Assembly (NCBI GenBank): GCA_018711265.1
Contig: DVIM01000123.1
Span: forward strand, 1 to 19,772
From: Spyradocola merdavium
Lineage (GTDB): Bacteria > Bacillota > Clostridia > Christensenellales > UBA1750
Reading direction: 5' to 3'
DNA: 19,772 nt
Shown here: piece after piece, positions 1 through 6,344 of the stretch
How positions within the stretch are numbered: position 1 is the stretch's first letter
How the letters are laid out: each line of letters begins with the position of its first letter
Translations under genes and position numbers: made by a program
The notes under the pieces: generated by a model
Database searches by the model: none
Told to the model about the DNA's origin: nothing
What the model saw: only the letters and a program-made list of their open reading frames with translations

Positions 1-201
1 TGCATCAGCGGGCTGCAAAAGGACGTGGAAGCGGCGACGAAAGACCGGAACGTCATCGGCCAGGACGTCGTGGGCGGCCTTGTGACGAGCTATATCTTCG
101 ACACCCCGCCGGAGGAGACCGGTTCCCTGGAGATCCGCCCGTTGTCGCTGCAGGAATTCTTCATTCAGATGGTGGGACATAAGGGAGGTTCGAGACGATG
201 A
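1..201 (+). CDS. ABC transporter ATP-binding protein, C-terminal fragment (5' end outside window)
   Basis: Frame 1 is open from the first base to a TGA at 199-201, giving the last 66 residues of a protein that begins upstream. The tail has the look of the C-terminal end of a short ABC ATPase (the SLQEFFIQMVG segment resembles the 'L/I-EEiF-L' helix that ends many of them). No Walker or signature motif lies inside the window, so the call rests mainly on context: the stop codon overlaps the start codon of an integral membrane protein in an ATGA arrangement, typical of translationally coupled ABC ATPase-permease pairs. The role would be ATP hydrolysis driving transport at the inner face of the membrane. 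The substrate cannot be told. Confidence 0.6.
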   Translation, partial: CISGLQKDVEAATKDRNVIGQDVVGGLVTSYIFDTPPEETGSLEIRPLSLQEFFIQMVGHKGGSRR

Positions 202-845
202 AGGCGACCTTTGCAATCCTCAAGCGCTTGCTTGCAAGCAACCGGCTCAGTTTTCTCCTCACGGCGATTGTGACGGTTTGCGCCACCTCCTCCGGCGACG
301 TCGTTTTGAGCAACGGGAATTACACGTGGCTGCTCGCCGTTCTGAGTCCCTTCTTCTTCGTGTTCTACGACTTTGCAAAGCTCATGCACCTGGGCGCGAG
401 CAAGAAGGATTACTACCTCGGCTGCCTCATCAGCTATGGAGTCCTGGCGCTCGGCATCTCCCTCGTCAATACCCTGATCCACCTTGTGATCGACCCCCTC
501 TACCCCGCGCAGACGGTCATCAACCTGATGGACGTGTGCAGATGGACCGAGAACGGGATCTTCGTCGCGGCGCTGCAGCAGATGTTCTTCCTGCTGCTGG
601 TCATGGTGTTTCTGCACGTGCTGCTCTCCATGCAGACGCACTGGTATGGGTGGCTGACGGACGTTGTGCTGGTTGCGATCATCTGCGTATTCACGCCGAT
701 CGCGCCGCTGCGGGCGATCCTTGCCGGGTTCTTCCAGGTCCTCATGCGCAACGGCAATGCGGTTTTGCACATCGGGGTCTGTCTGCTGCTGAGCGCGGCG
801 CTGTCCCTTGTCGGGCTTGCGGTCCTGAAGAGAAAGACTCTATAG
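198..845 (+). CDS. ABC-2-like permease / multi-pass membrane protein
   Basis: This 215-residue protein is strongly hydrophobic, with about six membrane segments at roughly residues 18-36, 43-62, 73-97, 121-145, 152-178 and 190-211. The ATG overlaps the stop of the upstream ATPase fragment (ATGA) and is preceded by a GGGAGG ribosome site at 183-188, which supports this start. Size and topology match the small permease subunits of ABC-2-type exporters, for example those for peptides, antibiotics or unknown substrates. No enzyme motif is visible. Its partner would be the ATPase encoded just upstream. A multidrug or bacteriocin-immunity role is possible but cannot be assigned. The gene is followed 18 bp later by an acetyltransferase gene on the same strand, so they may be co-transcribed. 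Confidence 0.65.
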   Translation: MKATFAILKRLLASNRLSFLLTAIVTVCATSSGDVVLSNGNYTWLLAVLSPFFFVFYDFAKLMHLGASKKDYYLGCLISYGVLALGISLVNTLIHLVIDPLYPAQTVINLMDVCRWTENGIFVAALQQMFFLLLVMVFLHVLLSMQTHWYGWLTDVVLVAIICVFTPIAPLRAILAGFFQVLMRNGNAVLHIGVCLLLSAALSLVGLAVLKRKTL

Positions 846-863
846 AAAAGGCGGGGGGAACCC

Positions 864-1313
864 ATGATCCGCATCAAAGTGGTTGACGAGCAAAATATCC
901 TCGAGGTCTGCAAACTGACGGCAAACCACAAGGGAGGGGATTTCGCCGCGGAGGGCTGCAAAGCCTGCAATGCGCTGTCCATCGCGGAAGCGAAGTTTCT
1001 CCCGGAAATGCACCTCAATGCCATTTATCACAACCAGGTGCTGATCGGCTTCTTCCAGTATCAGCGCGCAGAAGACCACGCAGACCTTGCGACCATCCGC
1101 CGGTTCATGATCGGCGAGCCGTTCCGGCACAAGGGGCTCGGAAAAGAAGCCTTTGCCTACGCCCTGAAGGGGCTGAAAATCCAAGGCGTCAAGAAGGTCC
1201 TCCTGCGGATCGAGGACGCCAATGAAATCGCGAAAAAGCTCTGCCTTTCCTTTGGCTTTGCGCGCACGGGAGAGACGGACCAAAAGGAATGCTGCTACGC
1301 ACGGGAACTCTAA
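864..1313 (+). CDS. GNAT family N-acetyltransferase, BltD/spermidine-acetyltransferase-like
   Basis: The protein is a 149-residue single-domain GNAT enzyme that would move an acetyl group from acetyl-CoA to an amine in the cytoplasm. The acetyl-CoA-binding motif A is clear at residues 89-103, where RFMI is followed by the R-H-K-G-L-G-K pyrophosphate loop. The later 'RIEDANEIAKKLCLSFGF' stretch is the usual motif B region. The overall pattern resembles Bacillus BltD, a spermine/spermidine acetyltransferase that travels with a multidrug efflux gene. That likeness is from memory of the family and is not a search result. A G-rich ribosome site (GGCGGGGGG) lies at 850-858. The neighbouring ABC pair upstream makes an efflux or modification role thinkable, but the substrate is unknown. 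Confidence 0.75.
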   Translation: MIRIKVVDEQNILEVCKLTANHKGGDFAAEGCKACNALSIAEAKFLPEMHLNAIYHNQVLIGFFQYQRAEDHADLATIRRFMIGEPFRHKGLGKEAFAYALKGLKIQGVKKVLLRIEDANEIAKKLCLSFGFARTGETDQKECCYAREL

Positions 1314-1343
1314 GGAACACTGCAAGATCAAGGAGGAAAAATT

Positions 1344-2012
1344 ATGAGGATGAAGAAGATGGTTTCGCTCGCGCTGTGCCTGGGACTGAGCCTTTCCCTT
1401 CTGTCCGGCTGCTCGGACAGCAGCGAACCCTTTGCGGAAAAGAGCTACACGCCCGACGCGCAGGTCCGGGAAATCCGCATCGAGGTCGAGGATCGGGAGA
1501 TTGCCGTCTCGCCGTCCGAGGACGGCCAGGTCCACATGCAGTACGCGGAGAACCGCAAGGAATTCTACGACATCTCCGTCTCGGCGGACAACGTGCTGAC
1601 GATGACGAGCGCAAGCGACAAGGAGTGGACGGACTACGTCGGCGTGCAGTCCTCCGACGAAGGGCGGAAGATCTCGCTGCAGGTCCCGGACGCGATGCTG
1701 GAGAACCTCACGATCTCCACGACGAACGAGGACATCACGGTCTCCGGGCTGACGGTGAACGGAACCATGGACCTGACCTGCAACGGAGGACAGATCGCCT
1801 TCGAGAACGTGGGCGTGGGCAGCGCTCTGCGCCTGACCGGGAAGAACGGCGACATCTCCGGCTCGGTTCTCGGGAGCATGGACGACTTCGCCATCCAGAC
1901 CGAGATCAAGAAGGGGGAGACCAACCTGCCGGAGAGCACGGACGGCGGCGAAAAAACGCTGTATGCGGCCAACAACAACGGCGATGTCCAGATCGAATTT
2001 GGAAACGAATGA
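1344..2012 (+). CDS. DUF4097 family beta-strand-repeat lipoprotein
   Basis: The 222-residue protein starts with a lipoprotein signal peptide: basic MRMKK, a hydrophobic core and a lipobox LSGC with the acylated cysteine at residue 23. It is therefore expected to be anchored to the outer face of the membrane. The mature part is rich in short beta strands with repeated 'T-x-N-x-D/G-x-I' steps (for example near residues 127-150 and 165-190). This is the hallmark of DUF4097 putative adhesin domains, which form a right-handed beta helix. The start is fixed by an AGGAGG at 1331-1336, 7 bases before the ATG. No catalytic residues are evident and function is unknown. It is the last gene before the terminator at 2032-2063. 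Confidence 0.8.
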   Translation: MRMKKMVSLALCLGLSLSLLSGCSDSSEPFAEKSYTPDAQVREIRIEVEDREIAVSPSEDGQVHMQYAENRKEFYDISVSADNVLTMTSASDKEWTDYVGVQSSDEGRKISLQVPDAMLENLTISTTNEDITVSGLTVNGTMDLTCNGGQIAFENVGVGSALRLTGKNGDISGSVLGSMDDFAIQTEIKKGETNLPESTDGGEKTLYAANNNGDVQIEFGNE

Positions 2013-2031
2013 GCCCCGTTTGCTTCGCGCC

Positions 2032-2063
2032 AAAGGCGGGCCCCTTGCCGGGCCCGCCTTTTT
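2032..2063 (+). terminator. Rho-independent terminator after the DUF4097 gene
   Basis: A perfect 9-bp GC stem, GGCGGGCCC (2035-2043) with GGGCCCGCC (2050-2058), encloses a 6-base loop. It is followed by TTTTT (2059-2063) and preceded by AAA, which extends the pairing with the T tract. It lies 20 bp after the stop of the upstream gene. Confidence 0.9.
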
Positions 2064-2073
2064 GCGGTAGAAT
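2045..2073 (+). promoter_or_regulatory. Putative sigma-70-type promoter for the DUF5694 gene, overlapping a terminator
   Basis: TTGCCG (2045-2050) and TAGAAT (2068-2073) are separated by 17 bp. The -10 matches consensus at 5 of 6 positions and the -35 at 4 of 6. The -35 and spacer lie in the loop and right arm of the preceding terminator. The downstream gene starts 36 bp after the -10. Confidence 0.5.
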
Positions 2074-2108
2074 CTGTTTATCCGAGTACAAAAAAAGGAG
2101 ACAGCGCC

Positions 2109-2849
2109 ATGATGGAGATTCTCGTGTTGGGAACGTTTCACTTTCTGGAAAGCTCCATGGACGTTTTTTCCGCAGCGGCGCAGGAGGAGCTGGATTCCCT
2201 GGTGCGGAAATTCCTGCCGTTTCAGCCGGATGCGGTCGCGGTGGAGGCCGCAGTCGGCGCGCAGGCCTACATCGACCGGTCGTACGAAATTTTTCAGCTG
2301 GAGGACTTGCAGAACCCAAAAAAGATGCAGACCGAAACGCTGGGCGAGATCGAACTGTTCGGGCAGAGGCTCCCGATTCCGTACAGGAACGAGGCCGTGC
2401 AGATCGGGTACCGGCTGGCAAAGCAGCTGGGGCATCCCAAGGTCTACGCGGTGGACGAGGACATGGCCTTGAACATGGACGTGCTGAACGACCCGACGCC
2501 CGCGCTGGCGGAGGCGATGCGCGCGCTGCAGGACGACATGGCGCGCCGCGCGGAGGGGACGCTTGCCGGCCTCTACCGGTATTTCAACAGCGCGGCGTGG
2601 TCGGCCCTCAACCACAGCGTATACATCCAGGCCAATTCGGTCAGCGGGACCGGCCGCTACGCCCGCGCGGAAATGGTGGCGAGCTGGTACGAAAGGAACC
2701 TGAAGATCTTTTCGAACCTGCAACGGCTCGCCGCGCAGAAGGAGCGCGTGTTCGTCCTCTTTGGCGCGGGGCATCTGCGGATTCTCAAGGACCTCGTCCA
2801 GGCGGACCGGAACCTGAAATGGGTGGACGCCTGCGCGTATCTGGGATGA
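2109..2849 (+). CDS. DUF5694 domain protein (TraB/PrgY-like superfamily)
   Basis: This 246-residue cytosolic protein has the ends typical of DUF5694: an N-terminal 'ILVLGTFHF' strand with G8-T-F-H11, and a C-terminal 'LFGAGHLRIL' strand with G219-x-G-H222. These paired G-x-H motifs are shared with the TraB/PrgY/TIKI-like fold, some members of which act as metal-dependent peptidases. For the DUF5694 branch no activity is established to my knowledge. Glu47 in 'VAVEAA' and Glu102-type acidic residues in the middle are further candidates for an active site. The ribosome site AAGGAG at 2096-2101 sits 7 bases before ATG 2109. ATG 2112 is an alternative one codon later. It appears to be a single-gene unit with its promoter at 2045-2073. 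Confidence 0.75.
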   Translation: MMEILVLGTFHFLESSMDVFSAAAQEELDSLVRKFLPFQPDAVAVEAAVGAQAYIDRSYEIFQLEDLQNPKKMQTETLGEIELFGQRLPIPYRNEAVQIGYRLAKQLGHPKVYAVDEDMALNMDVLNDPTPALAEAMRALQDDMARRAEGTLAGLYRYFNSAAWSALNHSVYIQANSVSGTGRYARAEMVASWYERNLKIFSNLQRLAAQKERVFVLFGAGHLRILKDLVQADRNLKWVDACAYLG

Positions 2850-2894
2850 AGGCGGCAGGTGTGAAACCGGCGCGGCCCGGGGGGATAATTTTTC

Positions 2895-3065
2895 ATGAGG
2901 AAGGAATTTTGGGAGGATCTCAAGGGCTGCCTGCGCGCAAAGCTCATCAAGGCGAGGGCCGATTGGAAGTACAGTCAGGAGGAGATGGCCGAGGCGCTGG
3001 CCCTGCCCGCGCTGCGGGAAAAAGCGCCGCCGGCCCCGCGCCGGGGATGGAAAACTTGCGGTTGA
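2895..3065 (+). pseudogene. Truncated XRE/helix-turn-helix ORF (56 codons), probable gene remnant
   Basis: A short frame starts at ATG 2895, after a purine-rich GGGGGAT at 2879-2885, and ends at TGA 3063-3065. The first 36 residues are basic and helical, with W24 and then the 'YSQEEMAEAL' helix. This matches the start of a helix-turn-helix domain found in small clostridial regulators that normally continue into a recognition helix and an 'L-x-H-G-K-S'-type segment. Here the match stops after about residue 36 and turns into a Pro/Ala/Arg-rich tail. None of the other frames downstream restores the domain. I read it as a 3'-truncated relic, though a genuine small protein cannot be excluded. Its last codons overlap the -35 box of the GH30 promoter. 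Confidence 0.45.
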
Positions 3066-3090
3066 CACGGCACATGGATTCGGGCACAAT
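3062..3090 (+). promoter_or_regulatory. Putative promoter of the GH30/URO-D operon
   Basis: A consensus -35 TTGACA (3062-3067) is followed after exactly 17 bp by CACAAT (3085-3090), a 4-of-6 match to TATAAT. The coding start is 60 bp downstream and is preceded by an AGGAGG at about 3134-3139. Confidence 0.6.
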
Positions 3091-3150
3091 AATTAGGGTA
3101 TTCCCGGTAAGTCCCAACCATTTCGAGAAAAATAGGAGGAGGGATTTCAG

Positions 3151-4470
3151 ATGCAGTCCGTTCTGTATCCTCTTTCGCAGCCGCTGGGCGTTCCGCTGGA
3201 GTGGAAAGCGGACGTCGACGGCATCGAAAACCAGGTCGTCACGCTGTACCCGTCGCAGACGCGCGAGGTGTGGGAGGGCTTTGGCGCGGCGCTGACCGGC
3301 GCTTCGGGCACGGTCTACGCCCAGATGCGTCCGGAGCAGCGGCGGGAAATGATGGAAATGTACTTCTCGCCCGCAAAGATGGGCTATGACCGCGTCCGCA
3401 TCCACATGGACAGCTGCGACTTCTGCGCGGAGATGTACGAGGCGGACGGCGACGAGGCGGACGCGGCGCTGGAGCGCTTCGACTTTTCCCGCACGGAGGA
3501 GCTGATCCTGCCCATGCTGCGCGACGCGCAGGCCGCCGCCGGGCGCCCGCTGAAGATCATGCTCTCCCCCTGGTCGCCCCCGGCGTACATGAAGACGAAC
3601 GGCGAGCGCTGCCACGGCGGCAGCCTCCGCCCGGAATACGCCGGGCGCTGGGCGGAGTACATCTGCCGCTACATCCGCGAGTTTCAGGCGCGGGGCTTTG
3701 CGGTGGAGCGCATCAGCCTGCAGAACGAGCCCAAGGCCGTGCAGACCTGGGACTCCTGCGTGTACACCGACGAGCAGGAGAAGGCCTTCCTTCCGGTGAT
3801 GCACGCGGCCCTGGCCCGCAACGGCCTGGACGATATCGAGATCTTCCTCTGGGACCACAACAAGGAGCGCGCCTTTGAGCGCGCGAGCGCGATCCTGGAC
3901 GAGACGACGCGGCCCATGGTCGCCGGCGTGGCCTGCCATTGGTACAGCGGCGACCACTTCGAGAACCTGGACATGATCCGCAGCGCGTATCCGGAGCTCA
4001 AGCTGATCCTCTCCGAGAGCTGCGTGGGGTTCCTGCGGCCGGACGACGCGCAGGCGCACGCGGCGGGCGCCGTGCAGCTTTCGCACGAGATCCTCGGCGA
4101 CTTGGCCCACGGCGCGACGGCGTTTTACGACTGGAACCTGCTGCTGGACGAGCGCGGCGGCCCCAACCACGTGGGAAACTTCTGCCACGCGCCGTATCTG
4201 TTCGACACAAAGGCCAAGGAACTGCGCCCGCAGCTGCTGCTGCAGTACTACTATCAGTTTGCGCACTTCATCCAGCCGGGCTCCGTGCGCGTGATGCTCA
4301 GCCGGTATACGGACCGCTGCGAGGCCGCGGCCTTCCGCCGGCCGGACGGTCGGCTCGCGGTCGTTCTGCTCAACCGCACGGAAAAGGAAATGCCTGTCCA
4401 CCTGCGCCTGCAGGGCAGCGTCGCCTCGCTGACGCTGAAGCCGGGAGAGCTCGCCGCCTGCCTGATCTGA
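3151..4470 (+). CDS. Glycoside hydrolase family 30 enzyme (beta-glycosidase)
   Basis: This is a 439-residue retaining beta-glycosidase of the GH30 type (clan GH-A). The TIM barrel begins with 'VWEGFGAALTGAS', and the 'SPWSPPAYMKTNG' strand is diagnostic of the family. The acid/base is Glu193 in 'LQNEP' and the nucleophile is Glu289 in 'LSESCVG'. A C-terminal beta-sandwich (about residues 375-439) includes 'RPDGRLAVVLLNRT', as in glucosylceramidase-like members. There is no signal peptide, so it should act inside the cell on short oligosaccharides or glycosides. GH30 substrates include beta-glucosides, beta-1,6-glucans, beta-xylosides and beta-fucosides. The exact one cannot be read from the sequence. 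AGGAGG at about 3134-3139 supports ATG 3151. It is first in an operon with the URO-D-family gene 21 bp downstream. Confidence 0.88.
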   Translation: MQSVLYPLSQPLGVPLEWKADVDGIENQVVTLYPSQTREVWEGFGAALTGASGTVYAQMRPEQRREMMEMYFSPAKMGYDRVRIHMDSCDFCAEMYEADGDEADAALERFDFSRTEELILPMLRDAQAAAGRPLKIMLSPWSPPAYMKTNGERCHGGSLRPEYAGRWAEYICRYIREFQARGFAVERISLQNEPKAVQTWDSCVYTDEQEKAFLPVMHAALARNGLDDIEIFLWDHNKERAFERASAILDETTRPMVAGVACHWYSGDHFENLDMIRSAYPELKLILSESCVGFLRPDDAQAHAAGAVQLSHEILGDLAHGATAFYDWNLLLDERGGPNHVGNFCHAPYLFDTKAKELRPQLLLQYYYQFAHFIQPGSVRVMLSRYTDRCEAAAFRRPDGRLAVVLLNRTEKEMPVHLRLQGSVASLTLKPGELAACLI

Positions 4471-4491
4471 GGAGAGAAAGGAAGGATTTCC

Positions 4492-5616
4492 ATGACGTTC
4501 CGCGAAACGACGCACGCGGTGCTGCACTACCAGCCCTATGACAAGATCCCGGTCGTTTCCTTCGGCTACTGGGCGGAGACGGTTCAGAAGTGGGCTGCGC
4601 AGGGGCACATCACGCAGGAAGAGGCCGACGACTACTGCCGCAGCGGCGACAACGGCGCGGGCGACCGCGCGATCATGAAAAAGCTGGGCTTTGACTTCAA
4701 CTGGAACTCCTGCGTGGGCGCCAGCGTGGACCTGTTCCCCCACTTTGCGCGTCAGACCCTGGAGGTGCGGCCCGACGGCGGCCGCGTCGAGCGGGATGAG
4801 AACGGATTGATCGTGCTGGTGAAGCCCGGCGTGGTCTCCATCCCCGCGGAGATCGGGACACACCTTACGGACCGCAAGGTCTGGGAGGAGGAGTACCTGC
4901 CCAAGCTGCAGTTTTCCATGGAGCGCATCAACCAGGCGGCCCTTGCGGCCCTGCGGGACGACGCGGACCGCGAAATCCCCATCGGCATCCACTGCGGCTC
5001 GCTCATGGGCACCATGCGCAACCTGCTGGGCGTGGAGCAGCTCAGCTACCTGATGGCGGACGACTTTGACCTCTACGTGGAGATCATCGACACGATGGAC
5101 GGCCTGTGCTACCAGTGCGTCAAGGCCATGCTGGAGTCCGGCGCGAAGTTCGACTACGGCCACTTCTGGGAGGACATCTGCTTCAAGAACGGGCCGCTGG
5201 TGATCCCCTCGGTCTTCGAAGAGTACGTGGGCCCGCACTACAAGAAGATCACCTCCCTGCTCAACCAATACGGCATCGACATCGTGTCCGTGGACTGCGA
5301 CGGCTGGATCGACCACCTCATCCCGACCTGGCTGGAGAACGGCGTGAACACCATGTTCCCCATCGAGGTGGGCACCTGGAACGCCAGCATCGCACCCTGG
5401 CGGGAGAAGTACGGCAGGCAGATCCGCGGCGTGGGCGGCATGAACAAGACCCTGTTCGCCCGGGACTACAAGGCCATCGACGCGGAGGTGGAGCGCCTGC
5501 GCGGCCTGATCGGGCTCGGCGGCTACATCCCCTGCCCGGACCACCGCATCGCCCCGGACGCCAAGTTCGAAAACGTGCAGTATTATTGCGACAAGATGCA
5601 GAACCTCCGCCTGTAG
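4492..5616 (+). CDS. Uroporphyrinogen decarboxylase (URO-D) family protein
   Basis: The 374-residue protein belongs to the URO-D superfamily, which holds true HemE and also cobamide- or thiol-linked methyltransferases such as MtaA and CmuA. Visible family features are 'PIGIHCGSLMGTMRNLLG' near residues 163-180, the 'GHFWEDICFKNGPLVIPSVFEEYVGP' region near 223-248, 'VDCDGWIDHLIPTWLENGVNTMFPIEV' near 266-292, and 'PCPDHRIAPDA' near 347-357. The HemE substrate-binding N-terminal motif (P-x-W-x-M-R-Q-A-G-R) is missing, so a role in haem synthesis is unlikely. Methyl transfer or another reaction on a small molecule is more plausible. No corrinoid protein gene lies nearby. GAAAGGAAGG at about 4476-4485 supplies the ribosome site, and coupling with GH30 suggests a linked catabolic step. 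Confidence 0.8.
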   Translation: MTFRETTHAVLHYQPYDKIPVVSFGYWAETVQKWAAQGHITQEEADDYCRSGDNGAGDRAIMKKLGFDFNWNSCVGASVDLFPHFARQTLEVRPDGGRVERDENGLIVLVKPGVVSIPAEIGTHLTDRKVWEEEYLPKLQFSMERINQAALAALRDDADREIPIGIHCGSLMGTMRNLLGVEQLSYLMADDFDLYVEIIDTMDGLCYQCVKAMLESGAKFDYGHFWEDICFKNGPLVIPSVFEEYVGPHYKKITSLLNQYGIDIVSVDCDGWIDHLIPTWLENGVNTMFPIEVGTWNASIAPWREKYGRQIRGVGGMNKTLFARDYKAIDAEVERLRGLIGLGGYIPCPDHRIAPDAKFENVQYYCDKMQNLRL

Positions 5617-5632
5617 GCACGGAATCTCCGTG

Positions 5633-5661
5633 TTGACAAGGAGAAAGCGCGGTGCTATACT
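5633..5661 (+). promoter_or_regulatory. Near-consensus promoter driving the T-box leader
   Basis: TTGACA (5633-5638), a 17-bp spacer and TATACT (5656-5661) form an almost perfect housekeeping promoter. Directly upstream is a perfect 6-bp inverted repeat, CACGGA-ATC-TCCGTG (5618-5632), which abuts the -35 box. It may be a weak end-of-operon hairpin for the URO-D gene or an operator. Confidence 0.8.
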
Positions 5662-5669
5662 GAGGCCAA

Positions 5670-5955
5670 TTTCATAGGGAAACCGTTGATGAGGAAGATA
5701 CGCGGCAGGACGGCCTGTTCAGAGAGCCCGGGGCGGTGGGAGCCGGGCGGCGCAGCAGCTGCGAGTGGGCCTCAGAGGGCGAAGCGAAACGCGGGCGCGC
5801 CCCGCGGAGTCAGCGGAGACGGAGAGCCGCCGTTACGGGCGCAGGATGTGTTGGCATCCGGTGAGGCGGGCGCTTCTTTGCGCCAAACAAGGTGGTACCG
5901 CAGGCATTTCAGCCTGTCCTTGAAGGGATTTCTTCAAGGACAGGCTTTTTGTTTT
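5670..5955 (+). ncRNA. T-box riboswitch (tRNA-sensing leader) with intrinsic terminator
   Basis: All parts of a T-box leader are visible in order. Stem I has GATGAGGAAGATA (5688-5700), a lower helix AGG 5692-5694 with CCT 5770-5772, a helix GCGGC 5702-5706 with GCTGC 5758-5762, and the distal 'CAGAGAG-CCCGG...GGTGGGAG-CCGGG' loop motif at about 5720-5746. The specifier side reads GAG-TGG-G (5763-5769). Stem III is GGCGC 5869-5873 with GCGCC 5880-5884. The T-box itself is AAGGTGGTACCGCAGG (5889-5904), with the tRNA-acceptor bulge UGGU at 5893-5896. The terminator is a 15-bp perfect stem, 5911-5925 with 5932-5946, followed by TTTTTGTTTT. Uncharged tRNA would stabilise the antiterminator and switch on the genes from 5979. 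By position the specifier is UGG (Trp); see findings for the conflict with the UGGU bulge. Confidence 0.92.
5911..5955 (+). terminator. Terminator arm of the T-box leader
   Basis: AGCCTGTCCTTGAAG (5911-5925) pairs perfectly with CTTCAAGGACAGGCT (5932-5946) around a 6-base loop, and is followed by a T-rich run up to 5955. The 5' part of the stem is also the 3' partner for the T-box antiterminator. Confidence 0.92.
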
Positions 5956-5978
5956 CCCTGCATCGGAAAGGAGAAAAA

Positions 5979-6317
5979 ATGGACGACAGCTTCGAGATTT
6001 ACGACCTGAAGGTGGAGGTGACGGCGACGGACCGGCCCATGGTGTGCAGCCACCGCGTGGGGGACTACTTCCTCGTGGAGGGCGAGAACCTGGTCTTCCC
6101 GGAGGGCGCGCGGTTTTCCCTGTACGCGCTGGGCGCGATCCTGCCCGTGCTGGCCGCCAAGCAGCGCGTCAAGGACCCCAACGACTGGATGAGCACCGAC
6201 GCGGACATCGCGTGCCCGGACCCCAACTGCGGGGCGCGGTTCCACATCACCCGGACCAAGAAGCGCCGCCAGCGGCACGGGGAGTGCACGGTCGTTCCCC
6301 TGCACGGCGAGGAATAG
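5979..6317 (+). CDS. TIGR04076-type small cysteine-containing protein
   Basis: The 112-residue protein starts at ATG 5979, 5 bases after AAAGGAG (5967-5973). Longer versions of this frame run back into the T-box terminator and are rejected. The sequence fits the TIGR04076 family plan: a first strand 'YDLKVEVTA', a C23-S-H-x-V-G-D-x-F segment, a helical middle 'LYALGAILPVLAAK' and a 'C79-P-D-P-N-C84' element near the end. The paired cysteines suggest metal or redox binding, but the family has no assigned function that I know of. It is the first gene behind the T-box and lies 27 bp upstream of the aldo/keto reductase. The basic tail 'TRTKKRRQRH' is unusual for such a small cytosolic protein. 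Confidence 0.7.
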   Translation: MDDSFEIYDLKVEVTATDRPMVCSHRVGDYFLVEGENLVFPEGARFSLYALGAILPVLAAKQRVKDPNDWMSTDADIACPDPNCGARFHITRTKKRRQRHGECTVVPLHGEE

Positions 6318-6344
6318 AGCAGGCAAAGAGGAGGTTGTGCTCTC

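Noticed and set aside
3000..3060. A CPRCGKK-type zinc-ribbon stretch in another frame near the end of the truncated HTH ORF
   Set aside because: Only two cysteines are present, with no start codon or continuing domain. It is likely a chance reading of GC-rich DNA.
840..3089. A long open frame on the minus strand antisense to the acetyltransferase, DUF4097 and DUF5694 genes
   Set aside because: It lies opposite genes with clear motifs, ribosome sites and a terminator. Its translation is rich in Arg, Ala, His and Val with no domain. High G+C commonly opens such antisense frames.
2947..5544. Long minus-strand open frame opposite GH30 and URO-D
   Set aside because: Same reasoning: low-complexity antisense translation over two well-supported enzymes with intact catalytic residues.
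5892..5978. An N-terminal extension of the TIGR04076 protein
   Set aside because: The extra 29 residues are encoded by the T-box antiterminator and terminator. AAAGGAG sits properly before ATG 5979.
5686..6009. Plus-strand frame across the T-box leader
   Set aside because: It runs through stem I, the T-box and the terminator, all structured RNA, and has no ribosome site.
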